Shown here: in pieces, positions 25,978-35,309 of the stretch
How positions within the stretch are numbered: the first letter of the stretch is position 1
Layout: every line of letters starts with the position of its first letter
DNA from: Trinickia soli
GTDB lineage: Bacteria > Pseudomonadota > Gammaproteobacteria > Burkholderiales > Burkholderiaceae
DNA length: 64,000 bases
Reading direction: 5' to 3'
Assembly (NCBI RefSeq): GCF_002879855.1
Contig: NZ_PNYB01000011.1
Location: 124,001 to 188,000 of the forward strand
The notes under the pieces: model-generated
Seen by the model: the letters and a program-made list of their open reading frames with translations, nothing else
What the model was told of the DNA's origin: nothing
Databases searched by the model: none
Position numbers and translations under genes: made by a program

Positions 25978-27423
25978 ATGAACGTCAGGGCGACAGTCGC
26001 CGAAATCGTAGCCGCGCCGACGGACGAAGCCGTGAAGGAGCGCGTCGCCGCGCTCGTTGCTCGCGCACGCGAGGCACAGCGCGCATTCGAGGTCGCGGGG
26101 CAAGCGACGCTCGATACCGCGGCGGCCGCGGCGGCGTGGGCAATCATGGAGCCGGATCGCAATCGCCGGCTCGCGGAACGTTCGGTAGCCGACACCGGGC
26201 TTGGCAATGTCGAAGACAAGTTTCGTAAAAACTATCGCAAGACGCTGGGCCTGCTGCGCGATTTGCACGGCAAGCGCACCTGCGGTGTCATTTCGCGCGA
26301 CCCGGGGCGCGGCATCGTCGAAATCGCTCGGGCCGTAGGCGTCGTCGCCGCGATCACGCCTTCGACGAACCCTGCCGCCACGCCCGTGAACAAGATCATC
26401 AATGCGCTCAAGTGCGGCAATGCCGTGATCGTGGCACCGTCGCCGAAGGGACACTCATCGTGCGCGTTGCTGATCGAATTCATTCATCAGCAGTTTGAAC
26501 GGGCCGGTATCGATCCGGCACTCGTGCAGATATTGCCCGAGCCGGTCAGCAAGCTGGCGAGCGCCGAGTTGATGCGGGCGGCGGATCTTGTCGTCGCGAC
26601 CGGCTCCCAAGCGAACGTGCGCATGGCGTATGCGAGCGGCACGCCTGCTTTTGGCGTCGGCGCGGGCAATGTGGCTTCGATCGTCGAACGGTCTGCGGAT
26701 CTGGCCGAGGCGGCTCGCAAGATCGCGCTGTCGAAAACCTTCGACAACGCGACGAGCTGCTCCTCCGAAAACAGCATCGTGATCGAGGACGCGGTGTATG
26801 ACGCGATGATGGAGCAATTGCTGCGATGCAAAGGCGTGCTGCTCGATGCAACGCAGAAGGCGCGCCTGCAGGCGGCGATGTGGCACGACGGAAAACTCTC
26901 CGAGCGCTGCACGGCAAAATCGGCGGAACAGATTGCGCAGGCGGCCGGACTTGACGAATTGGCTGGGCAAGAGGCGAAATTCCTGATGGTGGAAGAGAGC
27001 GGCTTCGGGCCCGAGCACCCGTTCTCGGGCGAAAAGCTTGCGCCGGTGCTCGCCGTCTATCGCGCGAGCGATTTCGCGGATGCCGCGCGCATCGTGCGCA
27101 GCATCTACGCCTATATGGGCGCCGGTCACTCGGTCGGATTGCATACGGCAAACACCGATTACGCCATCGAGTTGGGCGAACGGTTGCCCGTGGCGCGCGT
27201 CATCGTCAATCAGGCGCACTGCCTCGCGACGGGCGGCAACTTCGACAACGGCCTGCCGTTTTCATTGTCGATGGGCTGCGGCACCTGGGGGCGCAACAAC
27301 TTTTCGGGCAACCTCGATTTCCATTACTACCTCAACGTAACCCGCGTCGCCTATCCGATCGAAGAGCGCATGCCCGAGCTCGATACGCTGCTCGGCGACT
27401 ACTTCGGGAGAGTCGGCCGATGA
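25978..27423 (+). CDS. sauS: Sulfoacetaldehyde dehydrogenase (acylating)
   Basis: ATG 25978 follows ACGGAG and gives 481 residues of the CoA-acylating aldehyde dehydrogenase family. The nucleotide-binding part includes AITPSTNPAATPVNK, typical of the AdhE/EutE branch. The catalytic Cys is Cys261 in DNATSCSSEN. GHSVGLHT and SMGCGTWGRNN are conserved in the C-terminal region. In the sulfoacetate pathway it reduces sulfoacetyl-CoA to sulfoacetaldehyde with NADPH or NADH, supplying Xsc. Its stop overlaps the sauT start in an ATGA. The assignment combines family and the SauRSTU gene order. Confidence 0.87.
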   Translation: MNVRATVAEIVAAPTDEAVKERVAALVARAREAQRAFEVAGQATLDTAAAAAAWAIMEPDRNRRLAERSVADTGLGNVEDKFRKNYRKTLGLLRDLHGKRTCGVISRDPGRGIVEIARAVGVVAAITPSTNPAATPVNKIINALKCGNAVIVAPSPKGHSSCALLIEFIHQQFERAGIDPALVQILPEPVSKLASAELMRAADLVVATGSQANVRMAYASGTPAFGVGAGNVASIVERSADLAEAARKIALSKTFDNATSCSSENSIVIEDAVYDAMMEQLLRCKGVLLDATQKARLQAAMWHDGKLSERCTAKSAEQIAQAAGLDELAGQEAKFLMVEESGFGPEHPFSGEKLAPVLAVYRASDFADAARIVRSIYAYMGAGHSVGLHTANTDYAIELGERLPVARVIVNQAHCLATGGNFDNGLPFSLSMGCGTWGRNNFSGNLDFHYYLNVTRVAYPIEERMPELDTLLGDYFGRVGR

Positions 27424-29036
27424 GCACGCCTACGACGCTGCGCGCATTGATCGATACGCGCGCCACGCAGTATCCCGACAAACCATTCGTATTGGCCGGA
27501 GCCGCGCACGACGAGGAACGCACCGAAGCCGGCGCGGCCGTCACGTTTGCGATGCTGCAGGCGCAGTGCCGCGAACTCGAAGCGCGTTTCAGGCAGGCCG
27601 GGCTGCGGCCGGGCGATATTGTTTCCGTGTACATGGGAAACGGCGTGCAGACCGCCACGCTCCTGCTTGGCGCCATGTACAGCGGCCTCGTCGTTCATCC
27701 GCTGAACCTGCTGTGCCAACCCTCGCAACTGCGCTACATCGTCGAGCATTCGGACACGCGCATGATCTTCGTGTGCGATGAGACGCATGATGCGATCGCG
27801 GCTGCATGTGCCGCGCTGAGCGAGCAGGGGCACGCGCGAAGCATTGCGCTCGTGCGCACGGCGCCCGAGGCGATCGATCTGCCCGCGCTGCCGCAACTCG
27901 AACCCGCACTCGCGCAAACAGCAGGGACGGATCCCGCCGTGGCCAATGGCGACTGGGCGCCGGGGCACGTCGTTCTGCCGAACGATATCGCGTTGCTGAT
28001 GTACACCTCGGGCACGACCGGCGCACCTAAAGGGGTCCTGCTGAGCCATCGCAATCTGCTGGCGAACGCACGCAATATCAGCACCGAGCATCGGCTAGGC
28101 GCCGACGATCGCGTGCTTGCCTCGCTGCCGCTTTATCACATCAACGGCCTTGTCGTGACGCTGCTCGCGCCGCTCTATCACGGCGGGTCGGTCGTGATGA
28201 CGCCGCGTTTCTCGGCGCGGACCTTCTGGCGCGACGTGGCGCGTTTCGGTTGCACCTGGATCAACGTCGTGCCGACGATCGTCGCCTACCTGCTGGGCGG
28301 CGATGAGCCCACCGGCTTCGATCTCTCCGCGCTTCGTTTTTGCCGCACGGCATCGGCCGCGTTGCCGAGCGACCATCATCGCGCATTCGAGGCGCGTTTC
28401 GGCATCGGCATCATCGAGACGATGGGGATGACGGAGACGGCCGCGCCGATCTTCAGCAATCCTTACGATCCGGCGCTGCGGCGCATCGGCAGCATCGGGC
28501 TGCCCTCAGGTGCGCAGGCGAAGGTGATCGATCGCGAGGGACGCGAGTGTGCCCCGAACGCGCCCGGCGAGATCGTGTTGCGCGGTGAGCAGGTGATGCA
28601 GGGGTACTACAAGCGCCCCGAAGAAACCGCGAAAGCCTTCACGGCCGACGGCTGGTTGCACACAGGTGATCTCGGCTATCGCGATGAGGAGGGCTACTTC
28701 TACATCAACGGCCGCGCGAAGGAGCTGATCATCAAAGGCGGCGAGAACATCGCGCCCCGTGAGATCGACGAGGCATTGTTGCGCCATCCCGGCGTGCTCG
28801 ATGCCGCGGCTGTCGGCGTGCCCGATTCGATGTACGGGCAGGAAATCGTCGCGTTCGTCGTGCCGCGCGAGACGCATTGGCACGGCGCGCCCGATGCGCA
28901 TGAACTGCGCGCGCATTGCCTGCGCGAGCTGGGCCGCTACAAGACCCCCAAGGAAATCCGGTTCGTCAGCGATTTACCGCGTGGCCCGTCGGGCAAGGTC
29001 CAGCGCTTGAAGCTGCTCGCGCCGGCGCCCGACTAG
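27420..29036 (+). CDS. sauT: Sulfoacetate-CoA ligase (AMP-forming)
   Basis: The 538-residue protein is an ANL-superfamily acyl-CoA synthetase. It has the P-loop-like LMYTSGTTGAPKGV (about 195-210), the A5 region IETMGMTE, the hinge region GYFYINGRAKELIIKGGENI, and the catalytic Lys in PSGKVQRLKL at the C-terminus. In the sulfoacetate pathway it makes sulfoacetyl-CoA from sulfoacetate, CoA and ATP. Translation is coupled to sauS through a 4-bp overlap. Substrate specificity is inferred from the sauSTU order. Confidence 0.85.
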   Translation: MSTPTTLRALIDTRATQYPDKPFVLAGAAHDEERTEAGAAVTFAMLQAQCRELEARFRQAGLRPGDIVSVYMGNGVQTATLLLGAMYSGLVVHPLNLLCQPSQLRYIVEHSDTRMIFVCDETHDAIAAACAALSEQGHARSIALVRTAPEAIDLPALPQLEPALAQTAGTDPAVANGDWAPGHVVLPNDIALLMYTSGTTGAPKGVLLSHRNLLANARNISTEHRLGADDRVLASLPLYHINGLVVTLLAPLYHGGSVVMTPRFSARTFWRDVARFGCTWINVVPTIVAYLLGGDEPTGFDLSALRFCRTASAALPSDHHRAFEARFGIGIIETMGMTETAAPIFSNPYDPALRRIGSIGLPSGAQAKVIDREGRECAPNAPGEIVLRGEQVMQGYYKRPEETAKAFTADGWLHTGDLGYRDEEGYFYINGRAKELIIKGGENIAPREIDEALLRHPGVLDAAAVGVPDSMYGQEIVAFVVPRETHWHGAPDAHELRAHCLRELGRYKTPKEIRFVSDLPRGPSGKVQRLKLLAPAPD

Positions 29037-29115
29037 AAACGGGGGGCACCGGCCCTGCCGTGCGATTCGCCGTAGACATCGAAATCTCTAACAAGAGACA
29101 GTGGGAGACAACCGT

Positions 29116-30495
29116 ATGAAACAGCGTGCGCAGCGCGTGAAGACGCGCCATATCATCTTGGCGGTCATGTGCCTCATGTATTTCATCTCATACATCGACC
29201 GCGTCAATATTGCAGTAGCAGGGCCGCTGATTCGGCACGAGATGGGGCTGACGACCGTGCAGCTCGGTCTCGTGTTCTCTGCGTTCGCCTATCCCTATGC
29301 GGCGATGCAGATCATCGGCGGCTGCTTGTCCGACAAATTCGGGCCGAAAGTGGTGCTGACCGTGCTCTCGTTGATCTGGGGTGCTGCGACGCTTGCCACC
29401 GGTTTCGCCGGTAGCGTGGCGATGCTCGTCGCGCTGCGCTTCGTGCTCGGGATCGGCGAAGGCGGCGCATTCCCGACGGCGACGCGTGCATTCACCTACT
29501 GGATGCCCGTGGGCGAACGCGGCTTCGCGCAGGGCATTACGCACAGCTTCGCGCGCCTGGGCGGCGCGGTCACGCCACCGCTCGTGCTCGCCGTCGTGGT
29601 CGCCGGTGGGTGGCGCGACGCGTTCATCCTGCTCGGCGTCGCGAGCCTCGCGTGGACCGTGCTGTATCTGTTCGTGTTCACGAACAGCCCGGAGCAGAAT
29701 CGCCGCATCACGCCTGAGGAAACGGCCGAGATCGGCTATCGAACCGGCGATTGCGAGCGCGCCAAGCGTGCGCGGACGCCCTGGCGCAAATTGATTCATC
29801 GCATGTGGCTCGTCACCTTCGTCGACTTTTGTTACGGCTGGTTGTTGTGGGTGTACCTGACGTGGCTGCCGTCGTATCTGAAGGAGTCTCGCGGCTTCGA
29901 CCTCAAGCACCTCGCACTCTTCACCGCCTTGCCGTTGCTTGCCGGCGTGGTGGGCGATACGTTGGGCGGCGTGGTTTCGGATCGCATCTACAAGGTGACG
30001 GGGCGCCTGCGCTTCGCTCGCTGTTCGGTGCTCGTCGTCGGGTTGGGCGGTTCTCTCGCGTTCCTGGTGCCGATGATTTCGGTGGCCGATCCTCTGACGG
30101 CCGTCTGGCTGCTGAGCGGATCGTTCTTCTTCCTCGAACTCACCAACCCGGTTCTGTGGACGCTGCCGCTCGATATCGCAGGCAAGTACGCAGGCACGGC
30201 GGGCGGGATGATGAACACGGGCTTCGGCGTCGCGGGCATGATCTCTCCCGTCGCCTTCGGCTACCTGATCGAACACACGGGCAGCTACAACGCGCCTTTC
30301 ATGGTGTCGGCCGGCTTGTTGGCCTTGGGCATGGTGGCGGCACTGTTCATCGACACCTCGCGTACGGTCGACGCCGACGAAGAACGCGAGCGCAACGAAG
30401 GCGCGGCGAGCGGGGCGTTCACGTTTCTCGATGCCGTGCCGGCTGTGCGGCTCGAGCGTCATACCTTGCGGCGGCCGTTGCGTTGGCGCCGTTGA
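29116..30495 (+). CDS. sauU: Sulfoacetate uptake permease, MFS (ACS family)
   Basis: ATG 29116 follows GGGAGAC and gives 459 residues with 12 membrane segments. The anion:cation symporter family shows in CLMYFISYIDRVNIAVAGP (helix 1) and GIGEGGAFPTATRAF (helix 4). In the known sulfoacetate locus SauU imports sulfoacetate. It lies 79 bp after sauT, in the same direction, and is convergent with the GMC dehydrogenase gene. A short C-terminal hydrophilic tail follows the last helix. Confidence 0.83.
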   Translation: MKQRAQRVKTRHIILAVMCLMYFISYIDRVNIAVAGPLIRHEMGLTTVQLGLVFSAFAYPYAAMQIIGGCLSDKFGPKVVLTVLSLIWGAATLATGFAGSVAMLVALRFVLGIGEGGAFPTATRAFTYWMPVGERGFAQGITHSFARLGGAVTPPLVLAVVVAGGWRDAFILLGVASLAWTVLYLFVFTNSPEQNRRITPEETAEIGYRTGDCERAKRARTPWRKLIHRMWLVTFVDFCYGWLLWVYLTWLPSYLKESRGFDLKHLALFTALPLLAGVVGDTLGGVVSDRIYKVTGRLRFARCSVLVVGLGGSLAFLVPMISVADPLTAVWLLSGSFFFLELTNPVLWTLPLDIAGKYAGTAGGMMNTGFGVAGMISPVAFGYLIEHTGSYNAPFMVSAGLLALGMVAALFIDTSRTVDADEERERNEGAASGAFTFLDAVPAVRLERHTLRRPLRWRR

Positions 30496-30503
30496 AGCGC
30501 GGG

Positions 30504-30523
30504 GCCGGGGCTCAAACCCCGGC
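30504..30523. terminator. Bidirectional hairpin between sauU and the GMC dehydrogenase gene
   Basis: GCCGGGG at 30504-30510 pairs with CCCCGGC at 30517-30523 around the loop CTCAAA. The loop contains the stop codon of the minus-strand gene. No T-tract is present on either side. Confidence 0.5.
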
Positions 30524-32149
30524 TGCGACGGGCTCGGCCGCCGAAACCGGGCGCGAACGCCCGTCTTCGATGATCATGTCCGCGGCTTTCTCGGCAATCA
30601 TGATGACCGGAGCGTTCGTGTTGCCCGAAACGAGCTCCGGCATGATCGACGCATCGACGACGCGCAGCCTTGCGATGCCGCGCACGCGCAAGCGCTCGTC
30701 GACGACGGCGAGCGGGTCGTTGCCCATTTTGCAGGTACACGCCGGGTGATAAATCGATTGACTGTACTGCCGCGCTGCTTCGAGCAGCTCGGCGTCGCTT
30801 TGATACTGCGCGCCGGGCGTGAACTCCGAGACGATGCGCGACGCGAGCGACGGTGCGGCGGCGATGCGGCGTGCCACCCGAATGCCGCCGATCACGACCG
30901 GATGATCGCGCTCGTCGGACAGGTAATTGGCATGAATGGCCGGATACTGCAACGGATCGGCCGAACGAATCTCGACGTGGCCGCGGCTGAACGGCCGCAA
31001 TTGGCAGACCGAAGAGGTAAACGCGGAGAATCGATGTGCGCCTTCACCGGGCTTGTCGGCGCTGAGCGGCTGCATATGGAACTGAATGTCGGGACGATCG
31101 ACGTCGGGGCGCGAGCGCGTGAAGATGGCGACCTGGCTTGCGGCCAGCGTGAGCGGCCCGGTGCGCCACAGCGCGTACTGCATGCCGATCCATGCTTTGC
31201 GCAACGGGTTGTTGACTTCGTCGTTGAGCGTGCGCTCGCGTGTGCGGAAGACGAGGCGGACCTGCAGATGGTCTTGCAGGTTGCGCCCGACGCCGGGCAG
31301 GTCCAGGCGCACGGGCACGCCGACGCGTTTGAGCAGAGGCGCGGGGCCGATGCCCGAATGCTGCAGGATCTGGGGCGAACCGATTGCGCCCGATGCCAGA
31401 ATGACCTCGGCGCGCGCTCGCACGATCTTGCGCTCGCCGCCCTGGATGTATTCGACGCCGACGGCCGTTCTGCCTTCGAACACGATTCGGCACACCTGTG
31501 CGCGCGTGACGACTTGCAGATTGGCGCGCATGCGGGCCGGTTTCAGAAAACCCTTTGCCGTGCTCCATCGCAAGCCCTTGTAGGCGGTCTGCTGGTAGTA
31601 GCCGACACCTTCCTGGCTGGCGCCGTTGTAATCGGCGTTGGCGGGGATGCCGATTTCCTGCGCGGCCGCGATGAAGTGATCGGCGATGGGGCGGCGCAGC
31701 CGCAGGTCGGACACTTTCAATGGTCCACCCACGCCGTGATACGCATCGGCCCCGCGTTCCTGGTCTTCGGATTTCTTGAAGTAGGGCAGCACATGGGCAT
31801 AGCTCCAGCCGCGATTGCCGAGTTCGGCCCAGCGGTCGTAGTCCTGGCGCTGCCCGCGCACATAGAGCAAGCCGTTCAACGAGCTCGAGCCGCCGAGCAC
31901 CTTGCCACGCGGCCAATCGATGCGGCGGCCGGCGACGTTGGGATCGGGCTCGGTGCGGTAGCACCAATCGAGCTCAGGGTTGTGCATGGTCTTGAAATAG
32001 CCGACGGGCACGTGAATCCACGGGTTCGTGTCGGGGCCGCCGGCTTCGAGCAGTACGACCGAGTTGCGCGGATCGAAGCTCAGGCGATTGGCCAATACAC
32101 ATCCCGCCGACCCCGCGCCGACGATGACATAGTCGACTTCCTGTTCCAT
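30512..32149 (-). CDS. iseJ: GMC-family flavoprotein, probable isethionate dehydrogenase
   Basis: ATG 32149 follows AGGAGAC and gives 545 residues. The FAD fold opens with VDYVIVGAGSAGCVLANRLS, followed by the first GMC signature KVLGGSSSLNGLLYVRG and the second near SGAIGSPQILQHSGIG. The C-terminal active-site His and Asn lie in YHPACTCKMG and VSGNTNAPVIMIAEKAA. Choline-dehydrogenase-like GMC proteins near xsc include IseJ of Cupriavidus necator, which oxidises isethionate to sulfoacetaldehyde and passes electrons to the respiratory chain. That role fits this island; another alcohol substrate cannot be excluded. Confidence 0.75.
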   Translation of the reverse strand: MEQEVDYVIVGAGSAGCVLANRLSFDPRNSVVLLEAGGPDTNPWIHVPVGYFKTMHNPELDWCYRTEPDPNVAGRRIDWPRGKVLGGSSSLNGLLYVRGQRQDYDRWAELGNRGWSYAHVLPYFKKSEDQERGADAYHGVGGPLKVSDLRLRRPIADHFIAAAQEIGIPANADYNGASQEGVGYYQQTAYKGLRWSTAKGFLKPARMRANLQVVTRAQVCRIVFEGRTAVGVEYIQGGERKIVRARAEVILASGAIGSPQILQHSGIGPAPLLKRVGVPVRLDLPGVGRNLQDHLQVRLVFRTRERTLNDEVNNPLRKAWIGMQYALWRTGPLTLAASQVAIFTRSRPDVDRPDIQFHMQPLSADKPGEGAHRFSAFTSSVCQLRPFSRGHVEIRSADPLQYPAIHANYLSDERDHPVVIGGIRVARRIAAAPSLASRIVSEFTPGAQYQSDAELLEAARQYSQSIYHPACTCKMGNDPLAVVDERLRVRGIARLRVVDASIMPELVSGNTNAPVIMIAEKAADMIIEDGRSRPVSAAEPVAAGV

Positions 32150-32515
32150 GAAAAGCGTCTCCTGGCGATCCGATAGACATATAGGAAAACCGCGCTGTAT
32201 CGCGCTGAATGGATTCAATGTCGTGGATGACGAGGGGCTTCGCAAGCTCACCGGGCGTGTTGAGCGCCAAACTGAAACGGAATGTGTCGATTCCGGCTCA
32301 AAACGGCCCTGGCCTATCCGGTGGCCCACGCAAGCAGACTACGATGGCATGGCGATCGACCCATTGCCGATTCGCGCTCAGGGCGACCGATCGCGCCGCT
32401 GGTCCAACCGAAATATCGCGACTGGTTCTTGGGCGCCCCCGCGCACGGCGCTACGATCGAGATCAATATCCGGAGCCGCCGCTATGGCGGCGGGCCGGTT
32501 GCAAAGGAGAAAGCT
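32150..32515. other. Divergent promoter region, iseJ-like versus cobS-like genes
   Basis: This 366-bp gap separates the two divergent genes. Short frames cross it, but none has a ribosome site or recognisable product. It should hold two promoters; no clear operator was seen. Confidence 0.45.
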
Positions 32516-33532
32516 GTGACGATTGATGGGATGCAACGGACGCCGGATCGCATGGTGTCGGTGCGCGAATGCTTCGGTATCGATTCGAGCCTGATGGTGC
32601 CCATGTTCGATGAGCGCGACGATCATGTTCCCGAGATCGATACGGCGTATCGCTTCAATGCACAGGTCACGCTCGCCATCCTGGCCGGCTTCACGTACAA
32701 CCGCCGCGTGATGGTGCAAGGCCTGCACGGCACCGGCAAGTCGACGCATATCGAGCAGGTCGCCGCGCGCTTGAACTGGCCCTGCGTGCGCGTCAATCTC
32801 GACGGGCATATCAGTCGTCTCGATCTCGTGGGAAAGGACGCCATCGTCGTGCGCGACGAGCGCCAGATCACGGAGTTTCAGGAGGGCATCGTGCCATGGG
32901 CGTTGCAGCGTCCCGTCGCCTTGATCTTCGACGAATATGATGCGGGCCGTCCCGACGTGATGTTCGTGATTCAGCGGATTCTTGAGCGCGACGGCAGTCT
33001 GACGTTACTCGATCAGAACCGGGTGATTCGTCCGCATCCGTCCTTCCGGCTTTTCGCCACGTCGAATACGGTCGGCCTCGGCAATCTGAATGGTCTTTAC
33101 CATGGCACGCAGATGTTGAATCACGCGCAAATGGACCGCTGGAATGTCGTGGCGACGCTGAGCTATCTGCCGCGCGAGGACGAAACGGGCATCGTGCTCG
33201 CGCGCGTGCCCGAGTTGGCCGACGATGCGGGCCGCGCGCTCGTCGAATCCATGGTGGCGATGGCGGCGCTGACGCGCAAGGGGTTCGCCACCGGCGATCT
33301 TTCGACGCTGATGTCGCCACGCACTGTGATCAACTGGGCGGAGAATTGCCAGATCTTCCGCGACCCCGAGCTCGCCTTTCGTTTGACGTTCTTGAACAAG
33401 TGCGACGAAGCGGAATGGCCGATCGTGAGCGAGTACTACCAGCGCTGCTTCGGCGTCGAGCTTGGCGAGGCGGCGACGGTCGGCGCGGCCGATGGGCGCG
33501 CCGACCGTGCCGTGCCGCAGGCTTCGCGATGA
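32516..33532 (+). CDS. CobS-like AAA+ ATPase
   Basis: GTG 32516 follows AAAGGAG at 32503-32509 and gives 338 residues. The protein closely resembles CobS of the aerobic cobaltochelatase. FGIDSSLMVPMFDERDDHVP is the N-terminal signature, Walker A is GLHGTGKST at about residues 69-77, Walker B is ALIFDEYDAG, and sensor 1 is LFATSNTVGLGNLNGLYHGT. DLSTLMSPRTVINWAEN and LTFLNKCDE close the domain. CobS forms hexameric rings and works with CobT and CobN to insert Co into hydrogenobyrinate diamide. No cobN or other cobalamin gene is in the window, so this pair may instead act as a MoxR-type activator of a local metalloenzyme. It overlaps cobT by an ATGA. Confidence 0.8.
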   Translation: MTIDGMQRTPDRMVSVRECFGIDSSLMVPMFDERDDHVPEIDTAYRFNAQVTLAILAGFTYNRRVMVQGLHGTGKSTHIEQVAARLNWPCVRVNLDGHISRLDLVGKDAIVVRDERQITEFQEGIVPWALQRPVALIFDEYDAGRPDVMFVIQRILERDGSLTLLDQNRVIRPHPSFRLFATSNTVGLGNLNGLYHGTQMLNHAQMDRWNVVATLSYLPREDETGIVLARVPELADDAGRALVESMVAMAALTRKGFATGDLSTLMSPRTVINWAENCQIFRDPELAFRLTFLNKCDEAEWPIVSEYYQRCFGVELGEAATVGAADGRADRAVPQASR

Positions 33533-35259
33533 AGCCGTTGCATGACACATCGGCTACGGGCCCGGGCCGCGAGCGGCTATGCGCGGCTGTCGTGCGGGCG
33601 TACACGGGCGATGCTGCCTTGCATTATCGTGCCGGTCGTTTGTGCCGGAAGGTGCGCCCGTTGCCGCTGTTTGCGCCGCATCTGCGCACCGACGCGGAAC
33701 AAGACGACTTCGCCTCGTTGCGCGGCGCGGCCGATTGCGCCGCCATGCGGCTCCTGCATTCGGACGCCGCATTGCATCGGCAGCTATCACCGGATTCATA
33801 CGTCGAGCGCCTGTTGTTCGAGATGTTCGAGCAGATTCGTTGCGAATCGTTGGCGCCGTCGGGCATGTCCGGTCTTGCTGAGAATCTGCGCTATCGCTTC
33901 GAATCGTGGTCGCGCGCGTACCATCGTGCGGGGTGGGTCGACGATCATCTGGGCATCCTCATCTATACGGTGCTGCAGATCGTATGGTCGCGCGTGACCG
34001 GCTCGCGCGTGCTGGAAGAGACCGAAGGCCTCATCGAGGCCACGCGTGCCGGCATCGTGCCGGCGATCGGCGTCTGCCTTGCGGGGTTGCGCCGCAATCG
34101 CTTCGACCAGCGCGGCTATGCCCAGCATGCGCTTGAACTGGCGCAGCGCGTCACGTCGATGCTCGAAGAAGCCGGCGCGATGTCGATGGCTGACGCGGCT
34201 GCCGAAGGCCGCGACGCCGACGACGCGTTGACGTCGTTTTCCCTTTGGGTTGATTTCGACGGGTCGGATGAAGCGTTTGATGCCGGGAACGCGGCGCAGG
34301 CCGCGCGTGTTTCGAATTCGTCCGTGCGGCATTACCGCGCTTATACGACGCAGTTCGACCGCGAGGTGTCCGCGGGCGCGCTCGTGCGTCAACCGCTGCT
34401 GCGCGAATATCGTGAACGGCTGGACGAGCGCATCGCCCGGTGCGGCTTCAATCTCGCGCGAGTCGCGCGTGCCTTGCAGGCCGCGCTGACCGCGCCGCAG
34501 CGCGACGGTTGGTCGTTCGGCGAGGAAGAGGGCCGTATCGACGGACGGCGTCTGGCGCAGATCGTCAGCTCGCCGACCGAGCGTCGCGTATTCGTGCAGG
34601 AGCGCATGAGACCGCGTGGCGATTGCGCGATCGGTTTTCTGATCGATTGTTCGGCATCGATGAAGGCGCACGTCGACACTGTCGCGGTGCTGGTCGACAG
34701 CCTCGTTCGCGCGAGCGAGCAGGCGGGCCTGACGACCGAGATACAAGGCTTTACGACGCTCGCATGGAACGGCGGGCGTGCGCGAACGCAATGGCTGGCA
34801 CGGGGGCGGCCGCCGCATCCGGGGCGTCTGAACGAAACCTGCCACATGGTGTTCAAGGGCGCGGACGTCAGTTGGCGACGCGCACGCACCGATATCGCCG
34901 CATTGTTCAAAGCCGACCTGTTTCGAGAAGGCGTGGACGGGGAAGCGATCGACTGGGGCTGCCAACGGCTGGCCGCACACGACGTGAGCCGGCGCATTCT
35001 TGTCGTCATTTCGGATGGCAGTCCGATGGACGCGGCAACGTCTCAAGCCAATGGGCCTTCGTATCTCGACGAACATCTGAAGGATGTGCTCCTTCGACAC
35101 GAAACGGTGCGCGACGTCGAGGTCTTGGGACTCGGGATGGGCTGCGACCTGAGCACGTTCTGTCGGCACTGCGCGACGGTCGATCCCGCCGCCCCGCTCG
35201 ACACGAAGCGTTTGCTCGACCTCGCGCAGTGGATCGGGCAGCGGCGCGGTCAGCCTTAA
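33529..35259 (+). CDS. CobT-like VWA-domain protein
   Basis: ATG 33529 overlaps the stop of the ATPase gene. The 576-residue protein has a CobT-like N-terminal helical domain (LRGAADCAAMRLLHSDAALH) and a C-terminal von Willebrand A domain. The MIDAS motif is DCSASM (DxSxS), and GFTTLAWNGG, RPPHPGRLNE and VISDGSPMD match CobT blocks. In cobaltochelatase, CobT links the CobS ring to CobN. Here no CobN is visible. The long acidic linker of classic CobT appears short. The pair sits inside the sulfonate island, divergent from the iseJ-like gene and convergent with pta. Confidence 0.75.
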   Translation: MKPLHDTSATGPGRERLCAAVVRAYTGDAALHYRAGRLCRKVRPLPLFAPHLRTDAEQDDFASLRGAADCAAMRLLHSDAALHRQLSPDSYVERLLFEMFEQIRCESLAPSGMSGLAENLRYRFESWSRAYHRAGWVDDHLGILIYTVLQIVWSRVTGSRVLEETEGLIEATRAGIVPAIGVCLAGLRRNRFDQRGYAQHALELAQRVTSMLEEAGAMSMADAAAEGRDADDALTSFSLWVDFDGSDEAFDAGNAAQAARVSNSSVRHYRAYTTQFDREVSAGALVRQPLLREYRERLDERIARCGFNLARVARALQAALTAPQRDGWSFGEEEGRIDGRRLAQIVSSPTERRVFVQERMRPRGDCAIGFLIDCSASMKAHVDTVAVLVDSLVRASEQAGLTTEIQGFTTLAWNGGRARTQWLARGRPPHPGRLNETCHMVFKGADVSWRRARTDIAALFKADLFREGVDGEAIDWGCQRLAAHDVSRRILVVISDGSPMDAATSQANGPSYLDEHLKDVLLRHETVRDVEVLGLGMGCDLSTFCRHCATVDPAAPLDTKRLLDLAQWIGQRRGQP

Positions 35260-35309
35260 CGGCTGACGCGCGCTTACCTCCTACCTTTGCACCCTTTGTA
35301 CCTTTGGCG

